Assembly: GCA_035653595.1 (NCBI GenBank)
Contig: DASRBO010000040.1
Location: forward strand, 1-64,000
DNA length: 64,000 nt
Source of the DNA: DASRBO01 sp035653595
GTDB lineage: Bacteria > Actinomycetota > Acidimicrobiia > Acidimicrobiales > JAJPHE01
Reading direction: 5' to 3'
Of this stretch, positions 34,127 through 43,275 are shown piece by piece. The notes beneath the pieces were generated by a model that worked only from the letters and a program-made list of their open reading frames with translations, was not told the DNA's origin and did no database searches. The position numbers and the translations under genes were made by a program. The number at the start of each line of letters is the position of its first letter. Position 1 is the first letter of the stretch.

Positions 34127-34656
34127 TAGCCCAGCTTCTCGAGGAGATTGAGCATGTCGTCGGCGTGCTCCTCCTCCACGGCGAGGATGTCCTCGAGCAT
34201 CCGGCGGGTGACGGGATCCTTGTCTCCCAGCCAGCGGATGATCTCCGAGTACGACGCCACCGCCACCCGCTCGGCCACCAGGTCCTCCCGCACCATGTCG
34301 GCCAGACCCTTACCCTCGGCGTACTCGGCGTGGCTGCGGGTGGTCAGGGTGTCGGGGTTGAAGTCGGGGTCCCCCTGCAGCTGGGTGATCCGGGCGGCGA
34401 TCGTGTCGGCGTGGCCGGACTCGTCGTTGGCGTGCTGGAGGAACTCGGCCGCCACCGGGCCGGCGTCGATCCCCTTGGCGGTGAAGTAGTGCCGCTTGTA
34501 GCGCAGCACGCACACCAGCTCGGTGGCCAGGGCCTCGTTCAGCACGGAGACCACCCGCTGCCGGTCGGCTCCGTAGGCCTCGGTGATCGGGCCCAGCTCC
34601 ATGTGCTGGCGGGCCCGCTGCCGCAGGGTCTGGACGTCGGTGAGGAACTCGCTCAT
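34126..34656 (-). CDS. Bacterioferritin-like ferritin protein
   Basis: A 176-residue four-helix ferritin-like protein. Candidate di-iron ligands are Glu46 (LATELVCVL), Glu79 and His82 (DESGHAD), Glu129 (EDLVAERVAV), and Glu162/His164 (VEEEHADD). The family stores iron or detoxifies Fe(II) and peroxide, in the cytoplasm as a 24-mer or 12-mer. The segment GDPDFNPDTL is typical of the actinobacterial bacterioferritin/DPS-like branch; the haem-ligand methionine of Bfr is not evident. ATG at 34656 is chosen. It is 68 bases downstream of the DUF4388 gene on the same strand. Confidence 0.82.
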   Translation of the reverse strand: MSEFLTDVQTLRQRARQHMELGPITEAYGADRQRVVSVLNEALATELVCVLRYKRHYFTAKGIDAGPVAAEFLQHANDESGHADTIAARITQLQGDPDFNPDTLTTRSHAEYAEGKGLADMVREDLVAERVAVASYSEIIRWLGDKDPVTRRMLEDILAVEEEHADDMLNLLEKLG

Positions 34657-34724
34657 ATGGCCTCCATGACCTCTGTTGTGCCCCGGGGGGACGAGGCGAA
34701 CCCCAAACCGATCCGCCGGCGCCC

Positions 34725-35636
34725 TCACGCTCCGCCCGAGGGCGAGACCCGCAGCCTGGACACAATCCGCATGAGCCCTGCCGGCTGGTCGACCTTGGCG
34801 GTCCCGTCGGTGCTGGTGTCGGCCCCTGGGTCACCCCCCGGCCCCGCCGACCGGGTCGGCGCGTCCGCCCCGGAGGCGCCGGCCTCGGGCGCCCCCACGT
34901 CCGGCCCCGCGGCCGGGCCTTCGGGCGTCGACGGATCGACGGGCGGACCGGTCGTCGGGGTGGTGGCGCCAGCGGGGGAGGTGGCGGATCCGCTCGGTTC
35001 GGGCCGCGACGAGAGCCGCACCGAAGTGGACCCCGATCCGGTGGGAGGAGTCATGGCCACCCTGGGGCGGGCTCCGGACACCGCCACCAGGCCGGCCCCC
35101 ACCAGCCCGCTCAGGATGCGGGACAGCTCGTAAGGGCTGAGGGCCAGGACCCGGGCGAGGGCGTTCACGTCCCGCCGGCCGTCGACGGCGGCCAGCACCC
35201 GCCACGAGGCGCGGTCGACGACCACCTCCTCCACCGCCAGCTCGGAGACCAACTTCGGGGTGACGTCGAGGGACGGGACGCGGGCCCGCACCGTGGCCCA
35301 CTCCTTGGCCCGCCGGCGGGCTCCCTCCAGCACGGCCTCCACCTCGGCGCCGAGTCCCCGCGACGAGGCCGGGCGCTGGCCGGGGTGGAACTCGAAGGTG
35401 CCGTGGTCCCAGCTCATGACCTCGAAGCAGGCCTCCTCCAGCTGGGCGATGCTCTCCGCTACCCGGCTCGGGCTCCCGTGGGCGGTGGCCTCGGCGTGGG
35501 CGATGCGGCCGCCGTCCAGGTACAGATCCACCGCCGACGTGCCCGAGTGGAGCCTCAGCCGGCCGCTCTGGCGCTTGGACGCCAGCATGCCGAGCACCTC
35601 CGGGAAGGCCAGGGTCTCGAAGCTCCCTTGCAACAT
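34725..35636 (-). CDS. DUF4388-domain protein with disordered Pro/Ser/Thr tail
   Basis: A 303-residue protein. Residues 1 to about 110 match DUF4388/PATAN (LQGSFETLAFPEVLGMLAS, GRLRLHSG, LYLDGGRIAHAEA), a domain tied to gliding, signalling and GTPase control in other phyla. A middle helical part (about 120-185) reads like a winged helix (DGRRDVNALARVLALSPYELSRIL). The last 100 residues are Pro/Ser/Thr/Gly-rich and disordered. ATG at 35636 is supported by GGGAGAG five bases upstream; the ATG at 35678 is the longer alternative. It is probably a signalling adaptor. Confidence 0.75.
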   Translation of the reverse strand: MLQGSFETLAFPEVLGMLASKRQSGRLRLHSGTSAVDLYLDGGRIAHAEATAHGSPSRVAESIAQLEEACFEVMSWDHGTFEFHPGQRPASSRGLGAEVEAVLEGARRRAKEWATVRARVPSLDVTPKLVSELAVEEVVVDRASWRVLAAVDGRRDVNALARVLALSPYELSRILSGLVGAGLVAVSGARPRVAMTPPTGSGSTSVRLSSRPEPSGSATSPAGATTPTTGPPVDPSTPEGPAAGPDVGAPEAGASGADAPTRSAGPGGDPGADTSTDGTAKVDQPAGLMRIVSRLRVSPSGGA

Positions 35637-35798
35637 GAGGACTCTCCCATCTGACCCGGCCGCCGATGCCCCGGTCACCGAGGTCGCACGAGACCTTCCC
35701 GCTACTGCAATATTGGCCGCTGACCCAACCGTCGCGCTCGTCGGCAGAATCGGCCGACGGCCGCCTGCCGTTACGCTCGGGCTGACCCCGGAGGATCG

Positions 35799-36785
<987 letters not shown>

Positions 36786-36849
36786 CCCCCGAGTTAGGAT
36801 TTCTTCACTGACTGGCTAAGCCGGGCTGGTCCCATGTCGATCAGCCGAC

Positions 36850-38355
36850 ATGCCAGTTCCGCCCATTCGTCGCTTTCGTCACCGCCCCACCGTCGGGGCG
36901 GCTCTGGTGGCAGCCCTCGCCGCCGCCCCGGCCCTGGTCGGCTGGACGGCGGGGGCCCCCGCCGGAGGAGCCCGGCGGGCGCCTGACGCCGGCGCCCACC
37001 AGGCCAGCCTGGCCGCCCCGGCGGTCGACGTGGTCGCCACCCCCGACGGCGCCGGGGTCTGGGTCGGCACCGGCGACGGTGGCGTTCTCACCATGGGCGA
37101 CGCCGCCTACCTGGGGTCGATGGGCGGCCAGGCCCTCAATGCGCCGATGGTCGGGATGGCCGCCACCCACGACGGCAAGGGCTACTGGCTGGTGGCGGCG
37201 GACGGAGGGGTCTTCAGCTTCGGCGACGCCGCGTTCCACGGCTCGACCGGCGGTGCCCGCCTCAACCGGCCGATCGTGGGCGTGGCCGCCACCCCCGACG
37301 GCGGCGGCTACCGGTTCGTGGCCTCCGACGGCGGGGTGTTCAGCTTCGGCGACGCCGCGTTCCACGGCTCGACCGGCGGTGCCCGCCTCAACCAGCCCAT
37401 CGTGGGCCTGGCCGACGACCCGGCGACCGGGGGCTACTGGCTGGTGGCGGCCGACGGCGGGGTGTTCGCCTTTGACGCCCCCTTCCTCGGCTCGACCGGC
37501 GACATCCGGCTCAACCGCCCCATCTTCGGCATGGCCGCCACCCCCGACGGGCGGGGCTACTGGCTGGTGGCGGCCGACGGAGGGATCTTCGCCTTCGGCG
37601 ACGCCACCTTCGAGGGGGCCGGAACCGGCGGCTTCGCCGCGGCGATGGCCGCCACCCCCGATGGGGGCGGCTACTGGGTGGTGGACCCCCAAGCGACGGT
37701 GGCCGGCTTCGGTGACGCCAGGCGCTTCGCCCCCCTCGCCGTCAGCGCCGGCGCCTACGGCTTCGAGCAGACCAACGCCGACGGCAGCCCGTCGCGCTGG
37801 AACCCGTGCCAGGCCATTCCCTACGTGGTCGATGCGAGCGAGGCCCCCGCCGGCGCCCTCGCCATGGTGCAGTCCGGCCTCGAGGCGGTGTCGGAGGCCA
37901 CCGGCCTGCAGTTCAGCTACCAGGGGCCCTCGGCGGAGTTCGCCAGCCGCCAACGGCCCCTGACCACCGACGGGCACTGGTCGCCGGTGCTCATCGCCTG
38001 GCAGCGGCCGGACCAGGGCGACTACCTGCCGTCGTCGGGTGAGAACGGTATGGGTGGCTTCACCGCCGTCACCGGACCGCAGGGTGGCTGGGTCGACGTC
38101 ACCGGGCAGGTGGCCCTCAACGTGGCCGCCCCGCAGACCAGCGACTTCGCCCAGTCGGGGGGATGGACGCACCTGATCCTTCACGAGCTGGGCCACCTGG
38201 TCGGCCTGGCCCATGTCCAGGACAGCTCCCAGGTCATGTACCCCGTCGCCGTGCCGGGCTCGGCCACCTCCTACGGCAGCGGCGACATGGCCGGCCTGGC
38301 CCAGCTCGGCTCCCAGGCCGGCTGCCTGGCCGAGCCCTCCCCGGCCGGCTTCTAA
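36850..38355 (+). CDS. Secreted metzincin-type metalloprotease with 42-residue beta-propeller-like repeats
   Basis: A 501-residue exported protein. A basic N-terminus and hydrophobic stretch (about 14-34) form a signal peptide. Residues about 65-290 hold five to six units of a 42-residue repeat (GYWLVAADGGVFSFGDAAFH type), which by pattern should form a beta-propeller. The C-terminal domain has HELGHLVGLAH (445-455) and a methionine turn VMYP (462-465), the metzincin signature HExxHxxGxxH. It may bind and cleave extracellular protein or wall polymer. Repeat proteins of this kind are abundant in Acidimicrobiia-like genomes. The gene starts at ATG 36850 behind a TAGGAT-containing leader. Confidence 0.82.
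   Translation: MPVPPIRRFRHRPTVGAALVAALAAAPALVGWTAGAPAGGARRAPDAGAHQASLAAPAVDVVATPDGAGVWVGTGDGGVLTMGDAAYLGSMGGQALNAPMVGMAATHDGKGYWLVAADGGVFSFGDAAFHGSTGGARLNRPIVGVAATPDGGGYRFVASDGGVFSFGDAAFHGSTGGARLNQPIVGLADDPATGGYWLVAADGGVFAFDAPFLGSTGDIRLNRPIFGMAATPDGRGYWLVAADGGIFAFGDATFEGAGTGGFAAAMAATPDGGGYWVVDPQATVAGFGDARRFAPLAVSAGAYGFEQTNADGSPSRWNPCQAIPYVVDASEAPAGALAMVQSGLEAVSEATGLQFSYQGPSAEFASRQRPLTTDGHWSPVLIAWQRPDQGDYLPSSGENGMGGFTAVTGPQGGWVDVTGQVALNVAAPQTSDFAQSGGWTHLILHELGHLVGLAHVQDSSQVMYPVAVPGSATSYGSGDMAGLAQLGSQAGCLAEPSPAGF
37213..37393 (+). repeat. Near-identical tandem repeat copies inside the metzincin gene
   Basis: A 55-base block is identical at 37213-37267 and 37339-37393, 126 bases (42 codons) apart. 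The flanking units are similar but diverged, so this pair looks like a recent duplication or gene conversion between repeat units. Confidence 0.8.
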
Positions 38356-38456
38356 AGCCGCCTGCCGGGGTCGGGCGCCGCCGAGCGGGTCCGAGCCGGG
38401 CGGCCGGTGCCGGGCGCGGTGGGTCCGGAAGCCCCCGATGTAGGGCGCCTGCAAAA

Positions 38457-38475
38457 GTTGACCGATTCACTCAAC
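38457..38475 (+). promoter_or_regulatory. Inverted repeat upstream of the sulfite/nitrite reductase gene
   Basis: GTTGA-(9)-TCAAC lies directly upstream of the TTG start at 38481. It overlaps a TTGACC hexamer (38458-38463), and a second TTGACT follows at the start codon. It could be an operator over a promoter; no clear -10 box with normal spacing is seen. Confidence 0.35.
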
Positions 38476-38480
38476 AATGC

Positions 38481-40169
38481 TTGACTGTCTCCTCCGCCGC
38501 TCCCGCCGATCGCCTCCTGGAGCCCACGTTGGAGTTCCTGCGTCCCCACACCCAGCTCAACCAGGTCGAGCGCTGGAAGCTCGAGCGTCACCCCCTTGAC
38601 GTCCGCCAGGCGGTGATCGAGGAGTACTCCCGCACCGGCCCCGAGGCCATCGCCTCCGTCGACGGTGAGCAGGAACGGCTCAAGTGGGTGGGGCTCTACC
38701 CCCAGCGCCAGGGCGGGGACAACTTCATGCTGCGGGTCAAGGTGCCGGGGGGGATCCTCACCGCCGCCCAGGCCCGGGTGATCGGCCAGGTGGCCGACGA
38801 CCACGCCCGGGGGCCGGCCCCCGATCCGGTGTGGGGCGACGCTTACCTCGACATCACCACCAGGCAGGACATCCAGATGCACTGGCTGTCCATCGCCGAC
38901 ATCCCCTCGATCTGGGACCGCCTCGAGGCGGTGGGCATCACCACCGTGCAGGCCTGCGGGGACTCGTCCCGCAACGTGCTCGGCTGCCCCGTGGCCGGCA
39001 TCGACGCCGACGAGGTCTTCGACGCCTCCGGCATCGCCCTCCAGATTTCGGACTTCTTCACCGGCAACCGCGACTACGCCAACCTGCCCCGCAAGTTCAA
39101 GATGAGCGTCACCGGCTGTCGGGACGACTGCGCCCAGGCGGAGATCAACGACATCGGGCTGTGGCCGGCGCAGCGGGGTGACGGGGCGGTGGGGTTCAAC
39201 GTGTTGGTCGGCGGAGGGCTCTCCGACGGCCCCCGCATGGCCACCGACATCGATGTGTTCGTGCTGCCCGACCAGGCGGTGGAGGTCACTCGCGCCATCG
39301 CCCAGCTCTACGGCGAGCTGGGCAACCGCGAGAACCGGGGCGTGTGCCGGATGCGGTACCTGGTCCAGGAGCTCGGGGGCGAGGGCTTCCGGGCCGAGCT
39401 GGAGCGGCGGACCGCCTTCCCCCTCGAGCCGGCGGGGGAGACCCTGACCCGCTCCTACCGGGGCGACCACGTCGGGGTCCACCCCCAGAAGCAGGCCGGC
39501 CTGTCCTATGTCGGGCTCAGCGTGACCGTCGGGCGCATGGGTGGCGTCGACCTGGTCGAGGCGGCCCGGATCGCCGAGCACTACGGCGACGGGACCATCC
39601 GCCTGGCCACCGACCAGAACCTGATCCTCTCCGGGGTGCCCGACGACCGCCTCGACGACCTGCTGGCCGAGGACCTGCTCAGGCGCCACTCCCCATTCCC
39701 CGGCGCCTTCGAGCGGGGCGTGGTGGCCTGCACCGGCAACGAGTTCTGCCGCTTCGCCGTGGTCGAGACCAAGGCCCGGGCGGTCGAGTGGGCCCGGCGC
39801 CTCGACGCCGAGGTGGCCCTGGCCCCAGGCGAGGTGGTGCGCATGCACTTCTCCGGCTGCCCCGCCTCCTGTGCCCAGCCCCAGATCGGGGACATCGGCT
39901 TCCGGGGCGAGACCGCCCACGTCGGCGACGAGATCGTGGAGGCGGTCGACATAGGGGTGGGCGGCAGCCTGGGCACCGACGCCGCCTTCATCGACTGGGT
40001 CGACGGCGCCCGCCCGGTCGAGGACGTGCCCGACGCCCTCCTGCGCTTGGTGGGCCGGTTCCAGTCCGAGCGCCGCCCCGGCGAGGCCTTCCACGAGTGG
40101 GCCCGCCGGATCCCCAACCAGGACCACAAGCTCGTCCTCGACGGCGCCCCGGCCGGGGGCCTCTCATGA
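38481..40169 (+). CDS. Siroheme sulfite/nitrite reductase, ferredoxin-type
   Basis: A 562-residue siroheme and [4Fe-4S] reductase. The cluster ligands are Cys417 and Cys423 (CTGNEFC) and Cys460 and Cys464 (GCPASC). RQDIQMHW, TGCRDDCAQAEINDIG and the two ferredoxin-like half domains fit NirA/SirA proteins that reduce sulfite to sulfide or nitrite to ammonia by six electrons. The stop overlaps the start of an FrhB-type F420H2 dehydrogenase gene, which may be its electron donor. TTG at 38481 is the only plausible start; no other start codon is in frame before conserved sequence. The cysteine-metabolism neighbours favour sulfite as substrate. Confidence 0.85.
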   Translation: MTVSSAAPADRLLEPTLEFLRPHTQLNQVERWKLERHPLDVRQAVIEEYSRTGPEAIASVDGEQERLKWVGLYPQRQGGDNFMLRVKVPGGILTAAQARVIGQVADDHARGPAPDPVWGDAYLDITTRQDIQMHWLSIADIPSIWDRLEAVGITTVQACGDSSRNVLGCPVAGIDADEVFDASGIALQISDFFTGNRDYANLPRKFKMSVTGCRDDCAQAEINDIGLWPAQRGDGAVGFNVLVGGGLSDGPRMATDIDVFVLPDQAVEVTRAIAQLYGELGNRENRGVCRMRYLVQELGGEGFRAELERRTAFPLEPAGETLTRSYRGDHVGVHPQKQAGLSYVGLSVTVGRMGGVDLVEAARIAEHYGDGTIRLATDQNLILSGVPDDRLDDLLAEDLLRRHSPFPGAFERGVVACTGNEFCRFAVVETKARAVEWARRLDAEVALAPGEVVRMHFSGCPASCAQPQIGDIGFRGETAHVGDEIVEAVDIGVGGSLGTDAAFIDWVDGARPVEDVPDALLRLVGRFQSERRPGEAFHEWARRIPNQDHKLVLDGAPAGGLS

Positions 40170-41410
40170 GCGCCACCTTCGAGATCCGCCGCCAGATGAA
40201 CGGAATCGCCGAGGCCCCAGGCAAGACGTGGTTCTGGGAGCTGGCGGCCGGGGTGATCGACGCCGGCCGCTGCATCCAGTGCGGCACCTGCGTGGCCGCC
40301 TGCCCGAGCGACTCCATCGGCATCGGCTCCAAGGGCCTGCCGGCCCTGGTCAAGATGTGCACCGGCTGCTCGCTGTGCTGGGACTTCTGCCCCCGGGGCG
40401 GCCTGCGCTACGAGGCCACCTGGCCGGCCCAGGCGGTCATGATCGACGAGGCCGGGCCCACCGAAACCCCGGTGACCATCAGCGGCGGGCCCCGCACGGA
40501 GGGCCTGGGCCTGCTGCGGGCGTCCTACACCGCCCGCAGCCTCGCCGGACTCGACGGAGTCCAGGACGGCGGCGTGGTCAGCGCCTTGCTGATCGCCCTG
40601 CTGGAGTCGGGCCAGATCGACGGCGCCCTGGTGGCCCGACCCAGCGACACCGAGCAGTGGAAGGGCGTGGCCCACATCGCCACCGACCGTCAGGGCGTCC
40701 TCGACTCGGCCGGCAGCTTCTACAACCAGACCATGGCGCTGGCCCATCTCGACGTGTCGGGCCGCGGCCTTCCCCCCAACCCCCGCCTCGCCCTGGTCGG
40801 CACCCCGTGCGAGATCCAGGGACTCAAGGCGCTGCAGTCCCGCCGCTGGAGCTGGGGCAAGTCCCATCCTGAGGCGGTGGTGCTGACGGTGGCCCTGCTG
40901 TGCACCAAGAGCTTCGACTACGCCGGGCTCATGCTCACCGAGCTGCGCGACCGGCGGGGCATCAGCCTCGACGACGTGGCCCGGGTCGACATCCTGCACG
41001 GCAAGCTCATGGTCGATGCCCACGACGGGACCAGGCTCGTGGAGGAGCCCATCCGTGACTTCCACGGTGCCGCCCTCAAGGGCTGCGACGAGTGCGCCGA
41101 CTTCCTCGGCCACGGCGCCGATCTGTCCGTGGGAAGCGTTGGCTCGGCCGACGGTTACTCGAGCCTGCTGGTGCGCACCGAGGCGGGCGAGGCGGCGGTG
41201 GCGGCGGTGGCCGACCGGCTCGAGTTGCGGCCGCTCGATAGGCCCGAGGCCCTCGACAAGCTGAACAACCTCGACAAGAAGACCGCCTTCGGGACTCTGG
41301 CCCGGCCGTTCGAGCCGGAGGGGGCGCTGTTCATCGACTACGCCGAGCACTGCGCCTTCTACAACGGCACCGACCGCCAGCCGGTGTGGTCCGACCAGTC
41401 GAATGCCTGA
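40166..41410 (+). CDS. FrhB-family F420H2:ferredoxin-type oxidoreductase with two [4Fe-4S] clusters
   Basis: A 414-residue protein. The N-terminal ferredoxin domain has CIQCGTCVAACP (Cys36, 39, 42, 46) and CTGCSLCWDFCP (Cys65, 68, 71, 75). FrhB N- and C-domains follow (GGVVSALLIALLESG, VGTPCEIQGL, LLCTKSFDY, GCDECADF). Family members oxidise F420H2 on an FAD and pass electrons to Fe-S clusters (FrhB, FpoF/FqoF, the N-terminal half of Fsr); plant 7-hydroxymethyl-chlorophyll reductase is a non-F420 relative. Coupling by ATGA overlap to the siroheme reductase implies joint function. F420 dependence is inference. The protein is cytosolic. Confidence 0.82.
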   Translation: MSATFEIRRQMNGIAEAPGKTWFWELAAGVIDAGRCIQCGTCVAACPSDSIGIGSKGLPALVKMCTGCSLCWDFCPRGGLRYEATWPAQAVMIDEAGPTETPVTISGGPRTEGLGLLRASYTARSLAGLDGVQDGGVVSALLIALLESGQIDGALVARPSDTEQWKGVAHIATDRQGVLDSAGSFYNQTMALAHLDVSGRGLPPNPRLALVGTPCEIQGLKALQSRRWSWGKSHPEAVVLTVALLCTKSFDYAGLMLTELRDRRGISLDDVARVDILHGKLMVDAHDGTRLVEEPIRDFHGAALKGCDECADFLGHGADLSVGSVGSADGYSSLLVRTEAGEAAVAAVADRLELRPLDRPEALDKLNNLDKKTAFGTLARPFEPEGALFIDYAEHCAFYNGTDRQPVWSDQSNA

Positions 41411-41720
41411 CCGCTCGGGCATCACCCCTCCCCCGGAGCCCGAGGCCATCAAGGCGGAGCTGTCGGGGCTGGCCCGCCAGGATCCGGCCGGCGCCCGGGC
41501 CCGGCTGGCCGACGGCCACGACCTCGCCGACCTCTTGTGGTCGGCGTGGGGACCGGAGCTGGGCCTGGCCGGGGCGGACCGGGCCGGGCTGGTCGCCCAT
41601 CTGGCCGGGGCCCGGCGCGAGGTGTGGCTGTGGGTGATGGGGGAGCGGACCTGGGACGAGCTGGCCCGGCTGGTGTCGGGCGGGGTCCTGCGCCGGGCCC
41701 TGGTGCCGGCCACCGGGTGA
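41403..41720 (+). CDS. Small hypothetical protein in the sulfite-reductase operon
   Basis: A 105-residue soluble protein with no family I recognise. It is helical, rich in Ala, Leu and Arg, with a tryptophan pattern in DLLWSAWGPEL, WLWVMGERTWDELARLVSGG and a C-terminal basic run. It overlaps the frhB-like gene by eight bases and the methyltransferase by four (GTGA), so it is translated in the same operon. A chaperone or electron-transfer accessory of the reductase is possible but unproven. Confidence 0.6.
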   Translation: MPDRSGITPPPEPEAIKAELSGLARQDPAGARARLADGHDLADLLWSAWGPELGLAGADRAGLVAHLAGARREVWLWVMGERTWDELARLVSGGVLRRALVPATG

Positions 41721-42610
41721 CCGACGGCGGTCTGGCCCGCTTCAGCGGCTTCGCCGACGTCTACGACGCCAACCGTCCCTCCCCGCCGGCCGAGCTCGGG
41801 CCCCTGCTCGCCGCCTACGCCGGTACCCCCCACCCGGTCGTGGCCGACCTGGGCTGCGGCACCGGCCTGTCCAGCCGGTGGGCCTCGGCGTGGGCGGCCT
41901 CGGTCACCGGCATCGAGCCCAACCCCGACATGCGGGCGATGGCGGCGAGCCGGCCGGCGCCGAATGTGGATTACCGCCCGGGCCGGGCGGAGGACACCGG
42001 CCTCGAGCCGGGCGGCTTCGACGTCGTCACCGCGGTGCAGGCCATGCACTGGTTCGAGCCCGGGGCCACCCTGGCCGAGGTCGGGCGCCTGCTCCGGCCG
42101 GGCGGGGTGCTGGCGGTGATCGACGCCGACTGGCCACCGGTGTCGGGCCTGGTCCGGGCCGAGCTCGCCTGGACCGAAATGCACCGCCGCATACGCGCCC
42201 TCGAGGCCCGGGTGTCGCGGGGCGAGAGCCCGGCGGCGGTGCTGGCCCCGGTGAAGGCGGACGACCCCGACGTGGTCGACGACGACCTCGCCGATCCCCA
42301 CCGCAACCGCCGGCTACCCGGCGGGGTCCGCTCGTGGTCCAAGTCCGGCCACCTGGCCCGGATGGCGGCCAGCGGGATGTTCCGCTTCACCCGCGAGGTG
42401 CTGACCAGCCGGGCGGTCGACGGGGGGGCCGACCGGTTCAAGGCCCTCATGTACAGCCAGGGGAGCTACCAGGGCCTGCGCCGGCACGGCCTGAGCGACT
42501 CCGACATCGGCGCCGACCGCTTCGAGGCCGAGGTGGACGCCGCCTACGCCGCTGCGGGCGACCCGCCCGGGCTCGCCTTCTCCTGGCGGGTGCGCCTCGG
42601 CGTGCGCTGA
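41717..42610 (+). CDS. Class I SAM-dependent methyltransferase
   Basis: A 297-residue methyltransferase of the UbiE/trans-aconitate-like branch. It has RFSGFADVYDANRPSPP at the N-terminus, motif I VADLGCGTGLSSRW, IEPNPDMRAM, then VQAMHWFEPGATLAEVGRLLRPGG. The MHWF motif is typical of Methyltransf_11 members acting on small acids or thiols. The substrate is unknown; operon coupling (GTGA) to the reductase genes makes a thiol or sulfide acceptor an attractive guess, no more. Confidence 0.78.
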   Translation: MTDGGLARFSGFADVYDANRPSPPAELGPLLAAYAGTPHPVVADLGCGTGLSSRWASAWAASVTGIEPNPDMRAMAASRPAPNVDYRPGRAEDTGLEPGGFDVVTAVQAMHWFEPGATLAEVGRLLRPGGVLAVIDADWPPVSGLVRAELAWTEMHRRIRALEARVSRGESPAAVLAPVKADDPDVVDDDLADPHRNRRLPGGVRSWSKSGHLARMAASGMFRFTREVLTSRAVDGGADRFKALMYSQGSYQGLRRHGLSDSDIGADRFEAEVDAAYAAAGDPPGLAFSWRVRLGVR

Positions 42611-42622
42611 GCCCGGCAAGCC

Positions 42623-43210
42623 TCAGGCCAGCTGGGCTCGCCAACGACCGGGGGCCGACTCCACGAACGGGTAGGCCAGCACGGCGTGGGAGGCGCGGTC
42701 CCAGAAGCGATGGGGGTGGTCCGCCGGGGTCATGCACAGCACGTGCAGCGACACCCCGGTGTCGGGCCCGGGGTTGCGCACCCGGTGCCAGCCCTCGCCC
42801 TCCTCGGGCAGCAGGAAGGTGATGTCGCCCTGGTGCCAGACGTGGCGGTCCACCTCCACCAGCTCGGCCCGGTCCTCGGTCTCCTCGGTGGCCCGATAGC
42901 GGGTCTCCTCGTCACCGCCCCGCAGGTAGCCGATGACCCCCCAGCAGCCGTGGTGGTGCACCCCGCTGGAAGTGCCGGCGGGGAAGACGACCGCCAGCAC
43001 GTGGAAACGCCCGGCCGGATCGGCATAGAGGAGGTTCCCGACCGCCTCCCCGTCGAGGGCCTCGCACGCCTGGGCCGGTATGGGATCGGGCGAGCGGAGC
43101 AGTGCGGCCATGGCCGGCACCATGGCCTCGGCCCGGGCCCGCTCGGTGCCGCCGAGGTCGAGGGCCGACTCCACCGCCGCAACCAGCGCGGTCATGGCCG
43201 GGGTGAGCAC
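42623..43210 (-). CDS. Cysteine dioxygenase-like cupin
   Basis: A 195-residue mononuclear iron cupin of the cysteine dioxygenase type. GVHHHGCWGVIGYL supplies His85 and His87, and WHRVRNPG supplies His142. The run FHVLAVVFPAGTS before the HHH matches bacterial CDO and 3-mercaptopropionate dioxygenase. These enzymes convert a thiol plus O2 to a sulfinic acid; cysteine sulfinate breaks down to pyruvate and sulfite. It stands tail to tail with the siroheme-reductase operon and divergent from the D-cysteine desulfhydrase-like gene. GTG at 43210. Confidence 0.8.
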   Translation of the reverse strand: MLTPAMTALVAAVESALDLGGTERARAEAMVPAMAALLRSPDPIPAQACEALDGEAVGNLLYADPAGRFHVLAVVFPAGTSSGVHHHGCWGVIGYLRGGDEETRYRATEETEDRAELVEVDRHVWHQGDITFLLPEEGEGWHRVRNPGPDTGVSLHVLCMTPADHPHRFWDRASHAVLAYPFVESAPGRWRAQLA

Positions 43211-43261
43211 GCTCTGATTCTGGCAAGTGGGACGGCGGGCGACACCGGGCGGCGCCGCCGT

Positions 43262-43267
43262 TATGGT
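43262..43267 (+). promoter_or_regulatory. -10 box of the D-cysteine desulfhydrase-like gene (leaderless)
   Basis: TATGGT ends eight bases before the ATG at 43276. The 65-base gap to the divergent cupin gene would hold both promoters. Confidence 0.4.
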
Positions 43268-43275
43268 CGGGCGGG

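Noticed and set aside
39581..42301. A 906-codon minus-strand frame over the sulfite-reductase operon
   Set aside because: Low-complexity translation without motifs; the plus strand has four overlapping genes with clear families.
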